NCBI RefSeq assembly: GCF_034653275.1
Contig: NZ_JAYEES010000001.1
Coordinates: forward strand, 1,116,001-1,180,000
Length of the DNA stretch: 64,000 nucleotides
Origin: Nitrospirillum sp034653275
GTDB taxonomy: Bacteria > Pseudomonadota > Alphaproteobacteria > Azospirillales > Azospirillaceae
Direction: 5' to 3'
The notes below the pieces were generated by a model. It was given only the letters and a program-made list of their open reading frames with translations. It did not search any database and was not told where the DNA came from. The position numbers and the translations under genes were made by a program. Each line of letters opens with the position of its first letter. Within the stretch, counting starts at the first letter, position 1. This document shows, one piece after another, positions 21,798 to 30,557 of the stretch.

Positions 21798-23288
21798 ATG
21801 CGATGGGCATCCGGCACGACGACCGTGCCCACGGACGGCATGCCCGATGCCGAGGCCATCCGGCGCGCGATCCTGCGCCTGGAGGGCGTGGTGGCGGACA
21901 GCCCCACCGCCATCGACGCGCGCTTCCACCTGGGCGTCCTGCTACAGGCCCACGGCCGGCGGGACGAGGCGGTGGCGCAGTACCGCCAGGCCCTGGCGCT
22001 GAACCCCTTCGACGCCCGGCTGCACAACGCTTTGGGCATCATCCACCACGACGCCGGCGACCTGGCCCAGGCCATGAGTTGTTTCGAGGACGCTTTGGCC
22101 AGCGATCCGGACGATCCCCAGGCCCACAACAACATGGGCCACCTGTTGCAGGTGGAGAACCGGCTGGACGACGCGGTGGCCTTCTTCGACTGGGCGCTGG
22201 CCCTGCGCCCGGACTATCCGGAGGCGCTGAACAACGGCGGCGTGGTGCTGCAGATGCAGGGCCGGCTGGATCAAGCCATCGCCCAGTACCGCCGGGCCGT
22301 GGCGCTGCGCCCCGACTATGCCGCCGCCCACAAGAACCTGGGCATGACCCTGTTGGCCGCCGGCCGGTACGAGGAAGGCTGGCGGGAGCTCGAGTGGCGC
22401 TGGCAGGATCCCCAGCTGGCCGGCGCCCGCCGCCCCTTCACCTGTCCGCAATGGCGCGGTGAGGAGGCGCCCGGCCGCATCGTGCTGATCCATGGGGAGC
22501 AAGGCTACGGCGACAGCCTGCAGTTCTGCCGTTACATCCCCCTGGTGGCGGACCGGGGCCTGCGCGTGGTGGTGGAAGTGCCCCCGCCCCTGGTCCGTCT
22601 GATGCGCCGGCTGCCGGGGGTTGAGCAGGTGGTGGCCCACGGCCAGGCCCTGCCGCCGTTCGACCTGCATTGCCCGATGATGAGCCTGCCGCTGGCCTTC
22701 TGTACCACGGTGGAAACCATCCCGGCGGCCGCGCCCTATCTGGCGGCCGACCCGCCGGAGGTGGAGGCTTGGCGACGGCGCCTGGTGCTGGCGGCGCCGG
22801 GCGACGACCGGCCCCGGGTGGGATTGGTCTGGGCGGGGGCGGCCCGCGCCGGCACGCCCGACGTGGCGGTGGCCGACCGCCGCCGGTCCATGGGCCTGGC
22901 CGCCCTCACGCCCCTGCTGGATGAAGACAGCGTGCGTTTCATCAGCCTGCAAAAGGGCGCGACGGAGGTGGACGTGCCGGCCCGTCTGGGCGGCCTGATC
23001 GACAGCGTGGTGGACTTCGCCGACACCGCCGCCCTGGTCGCCAACCTTGATCTGGTGATCAGCGTCGATACCGCCGTGGCCCATCTGGCGGCGGGCATGG
23101 GCGTCAGCGTCTGGCTGCTGAACCGGTTCGATAGCTGCTGGCGCTGGCTGCGCGGCCGGGACGACAGCCCCTGGTACCCCACGACCCTGCGTCAGTTCCG
23201 GCAAACGCGCCTGGGTGACTGGGGGGACGTCGTTCAATCGGTACGCGCCGCCTTGGCCGCCACCTTCACCTCTGGGAACCGCCCATGA
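21798..23288 (+). CDS. TPR-repeat glycosyltransferase-like protein, first of a tandem pair
   Basis: Up to 496 residues (ATG 21798; a second in-frame ATG at 21840 is equally possible). The first about 190 residues are five or so TPR units with the repeated LxNxFDARLHNALG / AHNNMGHLLQ patterns. The C-terminal about 290 residues look like a GT-B glycosyltransferase half: HGEQGYGDSLQFCRYIPLV, then ISVDTAVAHLAAGMG, which resembles the nucleotide-binding part of GT9/GT41 enzymes, and finally WRWLRGRDDSPWYPT. It is cytoplasmic by appearance. The acceptor is unknown; protein (for example flagellin) or surface polysaccharide glycosylation is possible. It overlaps the next gene by four bases. Confidence 0.82.
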   Translation: MRWASGTTTVPTDGMPDAEAIRRAILRLEGVVADSPTAIDARFHLGVLLQAHGRRDEAVAQYRQALALNPFDARLHNALGIIHHDAGDLAQAMSCFEDALASDPDDPQAHNNMGHLLQVENRLDDAVAFFDWALALRPDYPEALNNGGVVLQMQGRLDQAIAQYRRAVALRPDYAAAHKNLGMTLLAAGRYEEGWRELEWRWQDPQLAGARRPFTCPQWRGEEAPGRIVLIHGEQGYGDSLQFCRYIPLVADRGLRVVVEVPPPLVRLMRRLPGVEQVVAHGQALPPFDLHCPMMSLPLAFCTTVETIPAAAPYLAADPPEVEAWRRRLVLAAPGDDRPRVGLVWAGAARAGTPDVAVADRRRSMGLAALTPLLDEDSVRFISLQKGATEVDVPARLGGLIDSVVDFADTAALVANLDLVISVDTAVAHLAAGMGVSVWLLNRFDSCWRWLRGRDDSPWYPTTLRQFRQTRLGDWGDVVQSVRAALAATFTSGNRP

Positions 23289-25513
23289 CCGCCCGCCCCG
23301 CCACCGTTCCCAAACCGCCCCTGCCGCCGGCGCAGAAGGCCTTCGCCGCCGCGGTGGTACAGCACAAGGCTGGCCGGCTGGAGGCTGCGGCGGTGCTGTA
23401 CCGCAAGGCGCTGTCGCTGATGCCCCGGCACCCGGAAAGCCTGCACCTGCTGGGCGTCGTCGCCTTCCAGCAGAAGCGCATGGATGAGGCGGTGGCGCTG
23501 ATCACCCAGGCCCTGGCCCTGAGGCCGGCGTTTCCCGAGGCGCTGAACAACCTGGGCACGGTGCGGGAGGCGCAGGGCGATATCGCTACCGCCGCCGATT
23601 GCTTCCAGCGCGCCGTGGCGCTGAAGCCGGACTTTGCCGAAGGATACAACAACCTGGGCAACGCCCTGAAGGCACAGGGAAAGTTGGATGAGGCCCTGGC
23701 GGCGCTGGACCGGGCGCTGGACCTGCGCCCCGCCTATGCGGAGGCGCTCAACAACCGGGGTGTCGTCCATCGCCTGCAAAGCCGCTGGGTGGAGGCCGAG
23801 GCCGGCTTCCGCCAGGCGCTGGCGGTCAAGCCCGCCTATGTCAACGCCTTCTACAACCTGGGCCTCGTGCTGCGCCTGACCGGCCGGCTGGAGGAGGCCC
23901 TGCCCTGGCTGGAGCAGGCGGTGGACCGGTCGCCCGGCCATGCCGAGGCCTGCTTCAACCTGGGCCTCGCCTTGCAGGACCTGGACCGCCATGACGACGC
24001 CCTGCCGCACCTGCGCCGGGCGGCGGCCCTGCGCCCCGACGATCCCGTGCCGCACGGCAGCCTGGGCACCACCCTGCAAACCCTGGGGCACGCGCCGGAG
24101 GCGCTGCTGTGTTATCAGCGGGCGCTGGCGCTGAATCCTGATTTCGCCGACGCTCACAACAACATGGGCCTCATCCTCTATGTCCACGGCCGCTATGCCG
24201 AGGCTGAATCCTGCTTCTCCCGCGCCATCGCGCTGCTGCCCGATAATCCAAAGACCTACAACAACTTAGGGCTCGCTTTTCTGGCGCAGGGCAAAGGGGC
24301 GGAGGCGGCCCGCGCCTTCGACCGCGCCATCGACGCCCAGCCCGACTATGCCGAGCCGCACAACAACATGGGCATGGCGCTGCATGCCGAAGGCCAGATG
24401 GACCGGGCGCAGGCCAGCATTCAGGCGGCCCTTGCCCTGAATCCGGAATATCCGGAAGCGCACAACAACTTGGGCGCCGTCTTTCAGGCGAAAGGTGAGT
24501 TGGACCGGGCCATCGCCTGCTTCCGTCGCGCCATCGCGCTGAAGCCCGACTATGGCGCCTGCCACAACAACCTGGGCATGTCGCTGCTGGCGGCCGGCCA
24601 GTACGCGGAAGGCTGGCGGGAATATGAATGGCGCTGGCGCACCCGGCAGATGACGCCCTACGCCCGCCAGTTTCCCCAGCCGCAATGGCGGGGGGAGCCG
24701 GCGGCGGGCAAGACCATCCTGATCCATGCGGAACAGGGCCTGGGCGACACCCTGCAGTTCAGCCGTTACCTGCCCCTGGTGGCGGAGCGGGGCCTGACCA
24801 TCACCCTGGCGGTGCAGCCGCAGCTGGCCCGCCTGCTGCGCCCCCTGCCCGGCGTGGCGCACATCCTGGTGGAGGGGGAACCCCTGCCACCCTTCGACCT
24901 GCAATGCCCCATGATGAGCCTGCCGCTGGCCTTCGGCACCACGGTGGAGACCATACCGGCGGCGGTGCCCTATCTGGCAGCCGACCCAGCGGACGCGGCC
25001 AGGTGGCGGGACCGCCTGGCCGATGATGGCCCCGGCTTGCGCGTCGGCCTGGCCTGGGCCGGCAATCCCCGGCGCGACCGACCGGAACTGGCGGCCGTGG
25101 ATCGCCGCCGCTCCGTGGCGTCGGAAACGCTGCTGCCCCTGGCCCAGGTGCCGGGCGTGCGCCTTTACAGCCTGCAGAAGGATGGCGCGCCACCGCCCGG
25201 CTTCCCCATGTCGGACCCTATGGCCGAGGTCGCGGACTTCGCCGACACCGCCGCCCTGGTCGCCAACCTGGACCTGGTGATCAGCGTCGACACCTCCGTC
25301 GTCCACCTGGCCGGCGGGCTGGGCAAGCCGGTCTGGGTGATGAACCGTCATGACAGCTGCTGGCGATGGTTCCGGGACCGGAACGACAGCCCGTGGTACC
25401 CCACCCTGCGCCTGTTCAACCAGACGGCGCCGGGGGACTGGGACCGCGTGGTGGCGGAGGTGCGGACGGCGCTGGCGGATGCGGGTCGTGGTAGAGCAAT
25501 CGCGTCGCCATGA
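23285..25513 (+). CDS. TPR-repeat glycosyltransferase-like protein, second of a tandem pair
   Basis: A 742-residue paralogue of the preceding protein, with a longer TPR array: about twelve 34-residue units over residues 10-440, many ending in NNLG or NNMG. The same C-terminal domain follows (HAEQGLGDTLQFSRYLPLV; ISVDTSVVHLAGGLGKPVWVM; DSCWRWFRDRNDSPWYPT). The ATG lies in the stop of gene one (ATGA), so both are made together. The difference in TPR number suggests different protein acceptors or partners for a shared catalytic chemistry. The last about 100 bases are overlapped by an antisense gene. Confidence 0.85.
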   Translation: MTARPATVPKPPLPPAQKAFAAAVVQHKAGRLEAAAVLYRKALSLMPRHPESLHLLGVVAFQQKRMDEAVALITQALALRPAFPEALNNLGTVREAQGDIATAADCFQRAVALKPDFAEGYNNLGNALKAQGKLDEALAALDRALDLRPAYAEALNNRGVVHRLQSRWVEAEAGFRQALAVKPAYVNAFYNLGLVLRLTGRLEEALPWLEQAVDRSPGHAEACFNLGLALQDLDRHDDALPHLRRAAALRPDDPVPHGSLGTTLQTLGHAPEALLCYQRALALNPDFADAHNNMGLILYVHGRYAEAESCFSRAIALLPDNPKTYNNLGLAFLAQGKGAEAARAFDRAIDAQPDYAEPHNNMGMALHAEGQMDRAQASIQAALALNPEYPEAHNNLGAVFQAKGELDRAIACFRRAIALKPDYGACHNNLGMSLLAAGQYAEGWREYEWRWRTRQMTPYARQFPQPQWRGEPAAGKTILIHAEQGLGDTLQFSRYLPLVAERGLTITLAVQPQLARLLRPLPGVAHILVEGEPLPPFDLQCPMMSLPLAFGTTVETIPAAVPYLAADPADAARWRDRLADDGPGLRVGLAWAGNPRRDRPELAAVDRRRSVASETLLPLAQVPGVRLYSLQKDGAPPPGFPMSDPMAEVADFADTAALVANLDLVISVDTSVVHLAGGLGKPVWVMNRHDSCWRWFRDRNDSPWYPTLRLFNQTAPGDWDRVVAEVRTALADAGRGRAIASP

Positions 25514-25754
25514 CGAAGGCCCCAACCCACAGTGCCGCAGCATATATAGGCCAAGCGCTGTGAAGAAGCGTGGCTGTGCCAAGCAACGCCAGGTGCACCG
25601 GAAAAAACCCGATATAGAGCACCCAGCCTTTCCAGCCTGAGGGGCTTGCCTTAAGGCCTCGAACGGAGAGGGCGCCACGTTGGGGACCGAACCACCCCTT
25701 GCGCCAGTCATCGCGCATGAAAAAGCCTATGACCAGATGCCGCATCGACAGCAT
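25416..25754 (-). CDS. Small membrane protein overlapping the TPR gene in antisense
   Basis: About 112 residues from the ATG at 25754 (a TTG at 25778 is also in frame). A basic N-terminus (FFMRDDWRKGWFG) precedes two probable helices, WVLYIGFFPVHLALLGTATLL and AAALWVGAFVMATRLLY, and the tail is Pro-rich. The non-overlapping part has protein-like composition and lower GC than the surroundings. The Pro-rich tail is probably an effect of running antisense over the end of the TPR gene for about 98 bases. No family recognised. Confidence 0.5.
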   Translation of the reverse strand: MLSMRHLVIGFFMRDDWRKGWFGPQRGALSVRGLKASPSGWKGWVLYIGFFPVHLALLGTATLLHSAWPIYAAALWVGAFVMATRLLYHDPHPPAPSAPPPPRGPSPPAPSG

Positions 25755-25782
25755 CCAGCCAGGGGCTTGAAAGGGCAAGCGC

Positions 25783-26688
25783 TTAGGCGAACTCCGCCAC
25801 CTCCGCCTCCAGCCCGCGGCTGCGGCAGGCGGCGGTCAGGGTGTTCAGCAGCAGCACGGCGATAGTCATGGGCCCCACGCCACCCGGCACGGGGGTGATG
25901 GCGCCGGCCACGGATGCTGCCTCGTCATAGGCGACGTCGCCCACCAGGCGGGTCTTGCCGGCGGCGGCTTGCGCGTCGCGGGCGGGCACGCGGTTGATGC
26001 CCACGTCGATGACCACCGCGCCGGGCTTCACCCAATCGCCCTTCACCATCTCCGGCCGGCCGACGGCGGCCACCAGGATATCGGCGGTGCGGCACAGGGC
26101 CGGAAGGTCGGCGGTGCGGCTGTGGGCGATGGTGACGGTGCAGTCGGCCTGCAGCAGCAGTTGGGCCATGGGCTTGCCCACGATGTTGGACCGGCCCACC
26201 ACCACGGCATGCTTGCCCTTCAGGCTGCCCAGATGGTCCTTCAGCAGCATCAGGCAGCCCAGCGGGGTGCAGGGCACCATGCCGGGCAGCCCCACCGCCA
26301 GGCGTCCGGCATTGACCACGTGGAAGCCGTCCACGTCCTTGTTGGGGTCGATGGCGGCCAACACGGCGTTGCTGTCGATATGGGCCGGCAGGGGCAGCTG
26401 CACCAGGATGCCGTGGATGGCGGGATCGGCGTTCAGGCTGTGCACCAGGGCCAGCAGGTCTTCCTGCGTGGTGCTGGCCTCCAGCCGGTGGGTGACGGAG
26501 TGCATGCCGGCGGCGTGGGTCTGCTCGCCCTTGTTGCGGACATAGACCTGGCTGGCCGGGTCCTCGCCCACCAGCACCACGGCCAGGCCGGGCTTCAGCC
26601 CGTGGCGGGCGGTGAGGTCGGCGACCTTGGCGCCGATGCGTTCCCGCAAGGCCGCGGCGAACGCCTTGCCGTCGATGATGTGCGCCAT
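25783..26688 (-). CDS. folD: Bifunctional methylene-THF dehydrogenase / methenyl-THF cyclohydrolase
   Basis: A 301-residue cytoplasmic enzyme of one-carbon metabolism that interconverts 5,10-methylene-, 5,10-methenyl- and 10-formyl-tetrahydrofolate with NADP. Seen: the catalytic Lys53 in VYVRNKGEQTHAAGM, the ILVQLPLPAH segment (about 95), PNKDVDGFH (about 116), the NADP-binding VGRSNIVGKPM (about 161-171), and the signature PVPGGVGPMT (about 264). The ATG at 26688 has GAGGA seven bases upstream; the frame extends further but without support. purU, which consumes 10-formyl-THF, lies 8 kb away and is not part of the same unit. Confidence 0.96.
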   Translation of the reverse strand: MAHIIDGKAFAAALRERIGAKVADLTARHGLKPGLAVVLVGEDPASQVYVRNKGEQTHAAGMHSVTHRLEASTTQEDLLALVHSLNADPAIHGILVQLPLPAHIDSNAVLAAIDPNKDVDGFHVVNAGRLAVGLPGMVPCTPLGCLMLLKDHLGSLKGKHAVVVGRSNIVGKPMAQLLLQADCTVTIAHSRTADLPALCRTADILVAAVGRPEMVKGDWVKPGAVVIDVGINRVPARDAQAAAGKTRLVGDVAYDEAASVAGAITPVPGGVGPMTIAVLLLNTLTAACRSRGLEAEVAEFA

Positions 26689-26844
26689 GACCTGATCCTC
26701 CGCCAGCGGTTCCAAGAAGTGGCGGGACATTAGCCGCAGCGCCCTGCGCCGCCAATCCCCCGGACGCGCCCGCCTTCCGAACCCTGCCATGCGGCGCGCT
26801 AGGCCCCAAGCCGGCGCCCCGTGATAAGGTGGTTGACCGGCGTT

Positions 26845-26875
26845 TTTATATTTGACGTATAAATTCATATTTGAT
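26845..26875. promoter_or_regulatory. AT-rich inverted repeat before fucP, candidate IclR operator
   Basis: TTTATA-TTTGACG-TATAAA (26845-26863) is a perfect inverted repeat in an otherwise GC-rich region, followed at once by TTCATATTTGAT (26864-26875). A near copy of the latter, TTCATATACGAA, precedes the divergent arm of the pathway at 33873. A shared regulator, most simply the IclR protein of this island, is inferred. Confidence 0.55.
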
Positions 26876-26930
26876 GTGCTGAGAGCCAGCCGGGCCGCAC
26901 GCCGGCCAAAAGAACACCCTGGGAGGGGAC

Positions 26931-28265
26931 ATGTCGGACGGCCGCGCGCATCCGCATCAGCACCAAGCCGCACAGCCGAAATGGGCGATCCCCATCGCCC
27001 TGATCGTCAGCCTGTTTTTCCTGTGGGGCGTGGCCAACAACCTGAACGACGTGCTGATCGCGCAGTTCCGCAAGGCCTTCGACCTCAAGGATTGGCAGTC
27101 GGGCCTGGTGCAGTCCGCCTTCTACCTGGGTTATTTCTTCTGCGCCATGCCGGCGGCCCTGTTCGCCCGGCGTTACGGCTACAAGGCGGCCATCGTCCTG
27201 GGCCTCGCGCTCTATGGCATCGGCGCGCTGCTGTTCTATCCGGCGGCCGAACTGCGGGCCTACAGCGCCTTCCTGGGCGCCCTGTTCGTCATCGCCAGCG
27301 GCCTCGCCTTCCTGGAAACCTCCGCCAACCCGCTGATGACCGTGCTGGGCGATCCGGCGGGGGCGGAGCGGCGGCTGAACCTGGCCCAGGCCTTCAATCC
27401 CCTGGGCTCCGTCGCGGGCGTCCTGGTGGGGCGGCAGTTCATCCTGTCCGGCGTGGAATACACGCCGGAGCAGCTGGCGGCGCTGTCGCCCGAGGCGCTG
27501 GCCCGGTTCCGGGATACCGAGGCCATGGCGGCCCAGTCCTCATACCTGGTGCTGGGCCTGCTGGTCCTGCTGTGGGCCGTGGTGGTGGTCGCCGTGCGCT
27601 TCCCCACCCTGACCGACGGGCCGGAGGAACGAGTGGACGCGGCGGCGGCCGGTGATGGGGGCGGCTTCCGCCGCCTGCTGGGCCACCGACATTTCCTATT
27701 CGGCGTGGTGGCGCAATTTTTCTACGTCGGCGCCCAGGTGGGGGTGTGGAGCTTCCTGATCCGCTATTCCCAGCACGCCCTGCCGGGTACGGGGGAGAAG
27801 ACGGCCGCCGCCTACCTCACCCTGTCCCTGGTGGCCTTCATGGCCGGGCGCTTCACCGGCACCGCCCTGATGGGCCGCGTGCCCGCGGAACGGCTGATGG
27901 GCGTGTTCGCCGTCGTCAACGTCGTGTTGTGCCTGGTGGGGGCGTTTGGCGGCGGCTGGCTGGGGCTGGGCGCCATGATCGCCACCAGCTTCTTCATGTC
28001 CATCATGTTCCCCACCATCTTCGCCCTGTCGCTGCGCGGCCTGGGGCCGCTGACCAAGCTGGGGTCCTCCTGGCTGGTCATGGCCATTATCGGCGGTGCC
28101 GCCATCCCCGTGGTCATGGGCCGTGTGTCGGACATGGCCAACATCGCCGTCGCCATGGTGGTGCCGGGGGTGTGCTTCGCCGTCGTCGGCGCCTTCAGCC
28201 TGGCGGGGCGCGCGGCGCCGGCGGGTGAGCGTGATGAGCGCCTGAAGGTCGTGGCCACGCACTGA
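26931..28265 (+). CDS. fucP: FucP-type sugar:H+ symporter (MFS)
   Basis: A 444-residue permease with about twelve helices. Family-typical points: the first helix IVSLFFLWGVANNLNDVLIAQFRKAF with its Asn pair, YLGYFFCAMPAALFARRYGYK, and the ETSANPL segment (about residue 128). The start follows a GGGAGGGG site. It heads the plus-strand arm of the deoxysugar island together with the lactonase gene. L-fucose is the likely substrate given the neighbours, but related 6-deoxy- or hexose sugars cannot be excluded. Confidence 0.88.
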   Translation: MSDGRAHPHQHQAAQPKWAIPIALIVSLFFLWGVANNLNDVLIAQFRKAFDLKDWQSGLVQSAFYLGYFFCAMPAALFARRYGYKAAIVLGLALYGIGALLFYPAAELRAYSAFLGALFVIASGLAFLETSANPLMTVLGDPAGAERRLNLAQAFNPLGSVAGVLVGRQFILSGVEYTPEQLAALSPEALARFRDTEAMAAQSSYLVLGLLVLLWAVVVVAVRFPTLTDGPEERVDAAAAGDGGGFRRLLGHRHFLFGVVAQFFYVGAQVGVWSFLIRYSQHALPGTGEKTAAAYLTLSLVAFMAGRFTGTALMGRVPAERLMGVFAVVNVVLCLVGAFGGGWLGLGAMIATSFFMSIMFPTIFALSLRGLGPLTKLGSSWLVMAIIGGAAIPVVMGRVSDMANIAVAMVVPGVCFAVVGAFSLAGRAAPAGERDERLKVVATH

Positions 28266-28275
28266 GGCGCCCGCC

Positions 28276-29082
28276 ATGATCGACGCCCACCAGCACATCT
28301 GGCGTTTGGGGCGGCACGGGCACAGCTGGCCCACGCCCGACCTGGCCGTGATCCACCGCGACCATGAGGTGGCGGACCTGGAAGCCCTGGCCGCCCCCGT
28401 GGGCATCACCGGCAGCGTGCTGGTGCAGTCCCAGCCCTGTGATGAGGACACCGACTTCCTGCTGGAGGAAGCGGCGCGCCAGCCCTTCGTCCTGGGCGTG
28501 GTGGGCTGGGCCGATCTGAAGGCGGCGGCGGCGGCGCGCATCGCCGCCTTGGCCGCCCGGCCCAAGATGCGCGGCCTGCGCCCCATGCTGCAGTCCCTGC
28601 CCGTGGATTGGATCGCCGATGCGACCGTCGACGCCGCCGCCCGGGCCATGGTGGCCCATGGGCTGGGCTTCGACGCCCTGGTCCTGCCGCCCCACCTGCC
28701 CGCCCTGCTGGACTTCGCCCGCCGGCACCCGGACTTGGCCATGGTGATCGACCACGGCGCCAAACCCTACATCGCCCGGGGGGAGATCGACGATTGGGCC
28801 GCCCGCATGCGCGACCTGGCCACCCTGCCCCAGGTCCATGCCAAGCTGTCCGGCCTGCTGACCGAGGCTGGCGACCGAACGACCGCGGACGCCCTGAAGC
28901 CCTATGTGGACGTCCTGCTGGATGCCTTCGGCCCGGACCGCCTGATGTGGGGCAGCGACTGGCCGGTGCTGAACCTGGCGGGCGACTACGCCGGCTGGCT
29001 GGCCATGGCGCGCGATCTGGTGCCGGCCGGGGCGCATGAGGCGGTGTTCGAGGGCACGGCGCGGCGCTTCTATCGTCTTTAA
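28276..29082 (+). CDS. Amidohydrolase-family lactonase (L-fuconolactonase-like)
   Basis: A 268-residue TIM-barrel hydrolase of the amidohydrolase_2 group. It begins with the metal-binding MIDAHQHIW; later come VIDHGAKP (about 155) and the C-terminal GSDWPVL (about 228) with the conserved metal/catalytic Asp. In fucose catabolism such enzymes open L-fucono-1,5-lactone. It lies ten bases after fucP, so the two are co-transcribed. Other sugar lactones are possible. Confidence 0.85.
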   Translation: MIDAHQHIWRLGRHGHSWPTPDLAVIHRDHEVADLEALAAPVGITGSVLVQSQPCDEDTDFLLEEAARQPFVLGVVGWADLKAAAAARIAALAARPKMRGLRPMLQSLPVDWIADATVDAAARAMVAHGLGFDALVLPPHLPALLDFARRHPDLAMVIDHGAKPYIARGEIDDWAARMRDLATLPQVHAKLSGLLTEAGDRTTADALKPYVDVLLDAFGPDRLMWGSDWPVLNLAGDYAGWLAMARDLVPAGAHEAVFEGTARRFYRL

Positions 29083-30410
29083 AGAACTTCCTCCACCAGC
29101 CGGGCACCCCACTCGCCCAGACGCTCGTCCAGGCCGCGATGGCGCCAGGCCTCGGGTTCTATGGCGCGGGCGTGGGTCAGGTCATGCTGGAACATGGCCT
29201 CCATCTCCTGTCCGAATCCGGCGCCCAGGACCACGGCGTTGATCTCGTTGTTGAAGGCCACGCTGCGCCAATCGAGGTTGGAGGAACCGACGGTTGACCA
29301 GTCGCCATCGATGACGGCGGTCTTGGCGTGCAGGATGGCGTCCGCGTACTCGTAAATGTGCACGCCGGCGGCCAGCAGATCGCTGTAATAGCCGCGCCCG
29401 GCCATGACCGACAGGGGGCTGTCGCTGGGCCCCGGCACCAGCACCGTGACGTCCACACCCCGCCCCGCCGCCTGGATCAACGCCCGCGCCAAGTCCGGCG
29501 TCGGCACGAAATAACCGGTGGTGAGGTGGATGGACCTGCGCGCCAACGTGATGGCCACCAGCAGGCTGCGGTAGATCAGTGGCCGCCCCTCCGTCGGCGC
29601 TCCGCTCAAGGCCTGCAGGACGATGTCGCCCGGCCGGGTGCGCGGGGTTGGCGGCGGCGTGTTCAGGGCCGGGGCGGTGTCGGGCCCCTGGGCCTGGCGC
29701 TGCTGTTCCCAGGTGTCCGCGTACAGGCGCTGGAACTCCGCCACCACCGGGCCGGCGATGCGCACGTCGGTATCGCGCCAGGGGCGCTGTTCCGGGTCCT
29801 GGTTCTCCGCCCCCGCGCCGACGTGATGGCGGCGGTCGTAAACCTCGCTGATGTTCACGCCACCCACGATGGCGACGGCGTCGTCCACGATCAGCAGCTT
29901 GCGATGGTCGCGGCGGTTGACATCCAGGGTCAGCAGCGTGCCGGGATCGACCGGGTTGAAGACCAGCAGGTTCACCCCACCCTGGCGCAGGCGCTCGAAC
30001 ACCTCCTTGGGCGTGTCCTGCGAGCCCCAGGCGTCGTAGATCAGGTTGACCTCAACCCCCTGCGCCCGCTTGGCCACCAGCCGTTCGGCGAAGCGGGAGC
30101 CCTCGACCCCGTCGAACTCATAGCTTTCCATGTCGATGCGGATGCGGGCGCCGTCTATGGCGGCGTCCATGGCGGCATAGGTCTCGGTGCCGCTGCGCAG
30201 CAGGGTGACGCTGTTGCCGCCGACGAAGGGCGCGCCGCCGATGATCTCCCCCTGCCGGCGCAGCAGATCCAGCCGGCTGGTCGCGTCCGCCGTGGCCAGC
30301 GCCCGGGCGATGTCGGGATCGGCCGAGGGCAGCGTGGCGCAGCCGGCGAGGCAGCCAACCAGGGCAAAGGCGATAAGGGCGGGTTTGACGAAGCTGAGGC
30401 GGGGCGGCAT
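29079..30410 (-). CDS. Phospholipase D-like lipoprotein (cardiolipin synthase type)
   Basis: 443 residues from the ATG at 30410, chosen because it gives a lipoprotein signal ending in LVGCLAGC (Cys near 23). Two HKD motifs make a complete PLD active site: HRKLLIVD followed by GGVNIS, and HAKTAVID followed by GSSNLDWRS. Family members transfer phosphatidyl groups (cardiolipin synthesis) or cleave phosphodiesters. The predicted lipid anchor puts this one on the periplasmic face of a membrane, unlike ClsA with its two N-terminal helices. It overlaps the end of the lactonase gene by four bases tail to tail and is probably unrelated to the sugar pathway around it. Confidence 0.88.
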   Translation of the reverse strand: MPPRLSFVKPALIAFALVGCLAGCATLPSADPDIARALATADATSRLDLLRRQGEIIGGAPFVGGNSVTLLRSGTETYAAMDAAIDGARIRIDMESYEFDGVEGSRFAERLVAKRAQGVEVNLIYDAWGSQDTPKEVFERLRQGGVNLLVFNPVDPGTLLTLDVNRRDHRKLLIVDDAVAIVGGVNISEVYDRRHHVGAGAENQDPEQRPWRDTDVRIAGPVVAEFQRLYADTWEQQRQAQGPDTAPALNTPPPTPRTRPGDIVLQALSGAPTEGRPLIYRSLLVAITLARRSIHLTTGYFVPTPDLARALIQAAGRGVDVTVLVPGPSDSPLSVMAGRGYYSDLLAAGVHIYEYADAILHAKTAVIDGDWSTVGSSNLDWRSVAFNNEINAVVLGAGFGQEMEAMFQHDLTHARAIEPEAWRHRGLDERLGEWGARLVEEVL

Positions 30411-30557
30411 GGCCGGATCGTGCCACCGCCGCCGCCGGCCGGCCATTGCGACCAGCGGCGGAACAGGGCCCGATTTCCGGCTTAGATAGGCGTACTACCA
30501 GTGGCGGAGGCCAGCGCATGCCGGCGCCCGGCGAGTGAGGGCCATTTGATGAACTTC

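Noticed and set aside
21798..25513. The tandem TPR genes as one gene broken by a frameshift
   Set aside because: Each has its own TPR array and a complete C-terminal domain, so they are paralogues with an ATGA junction.
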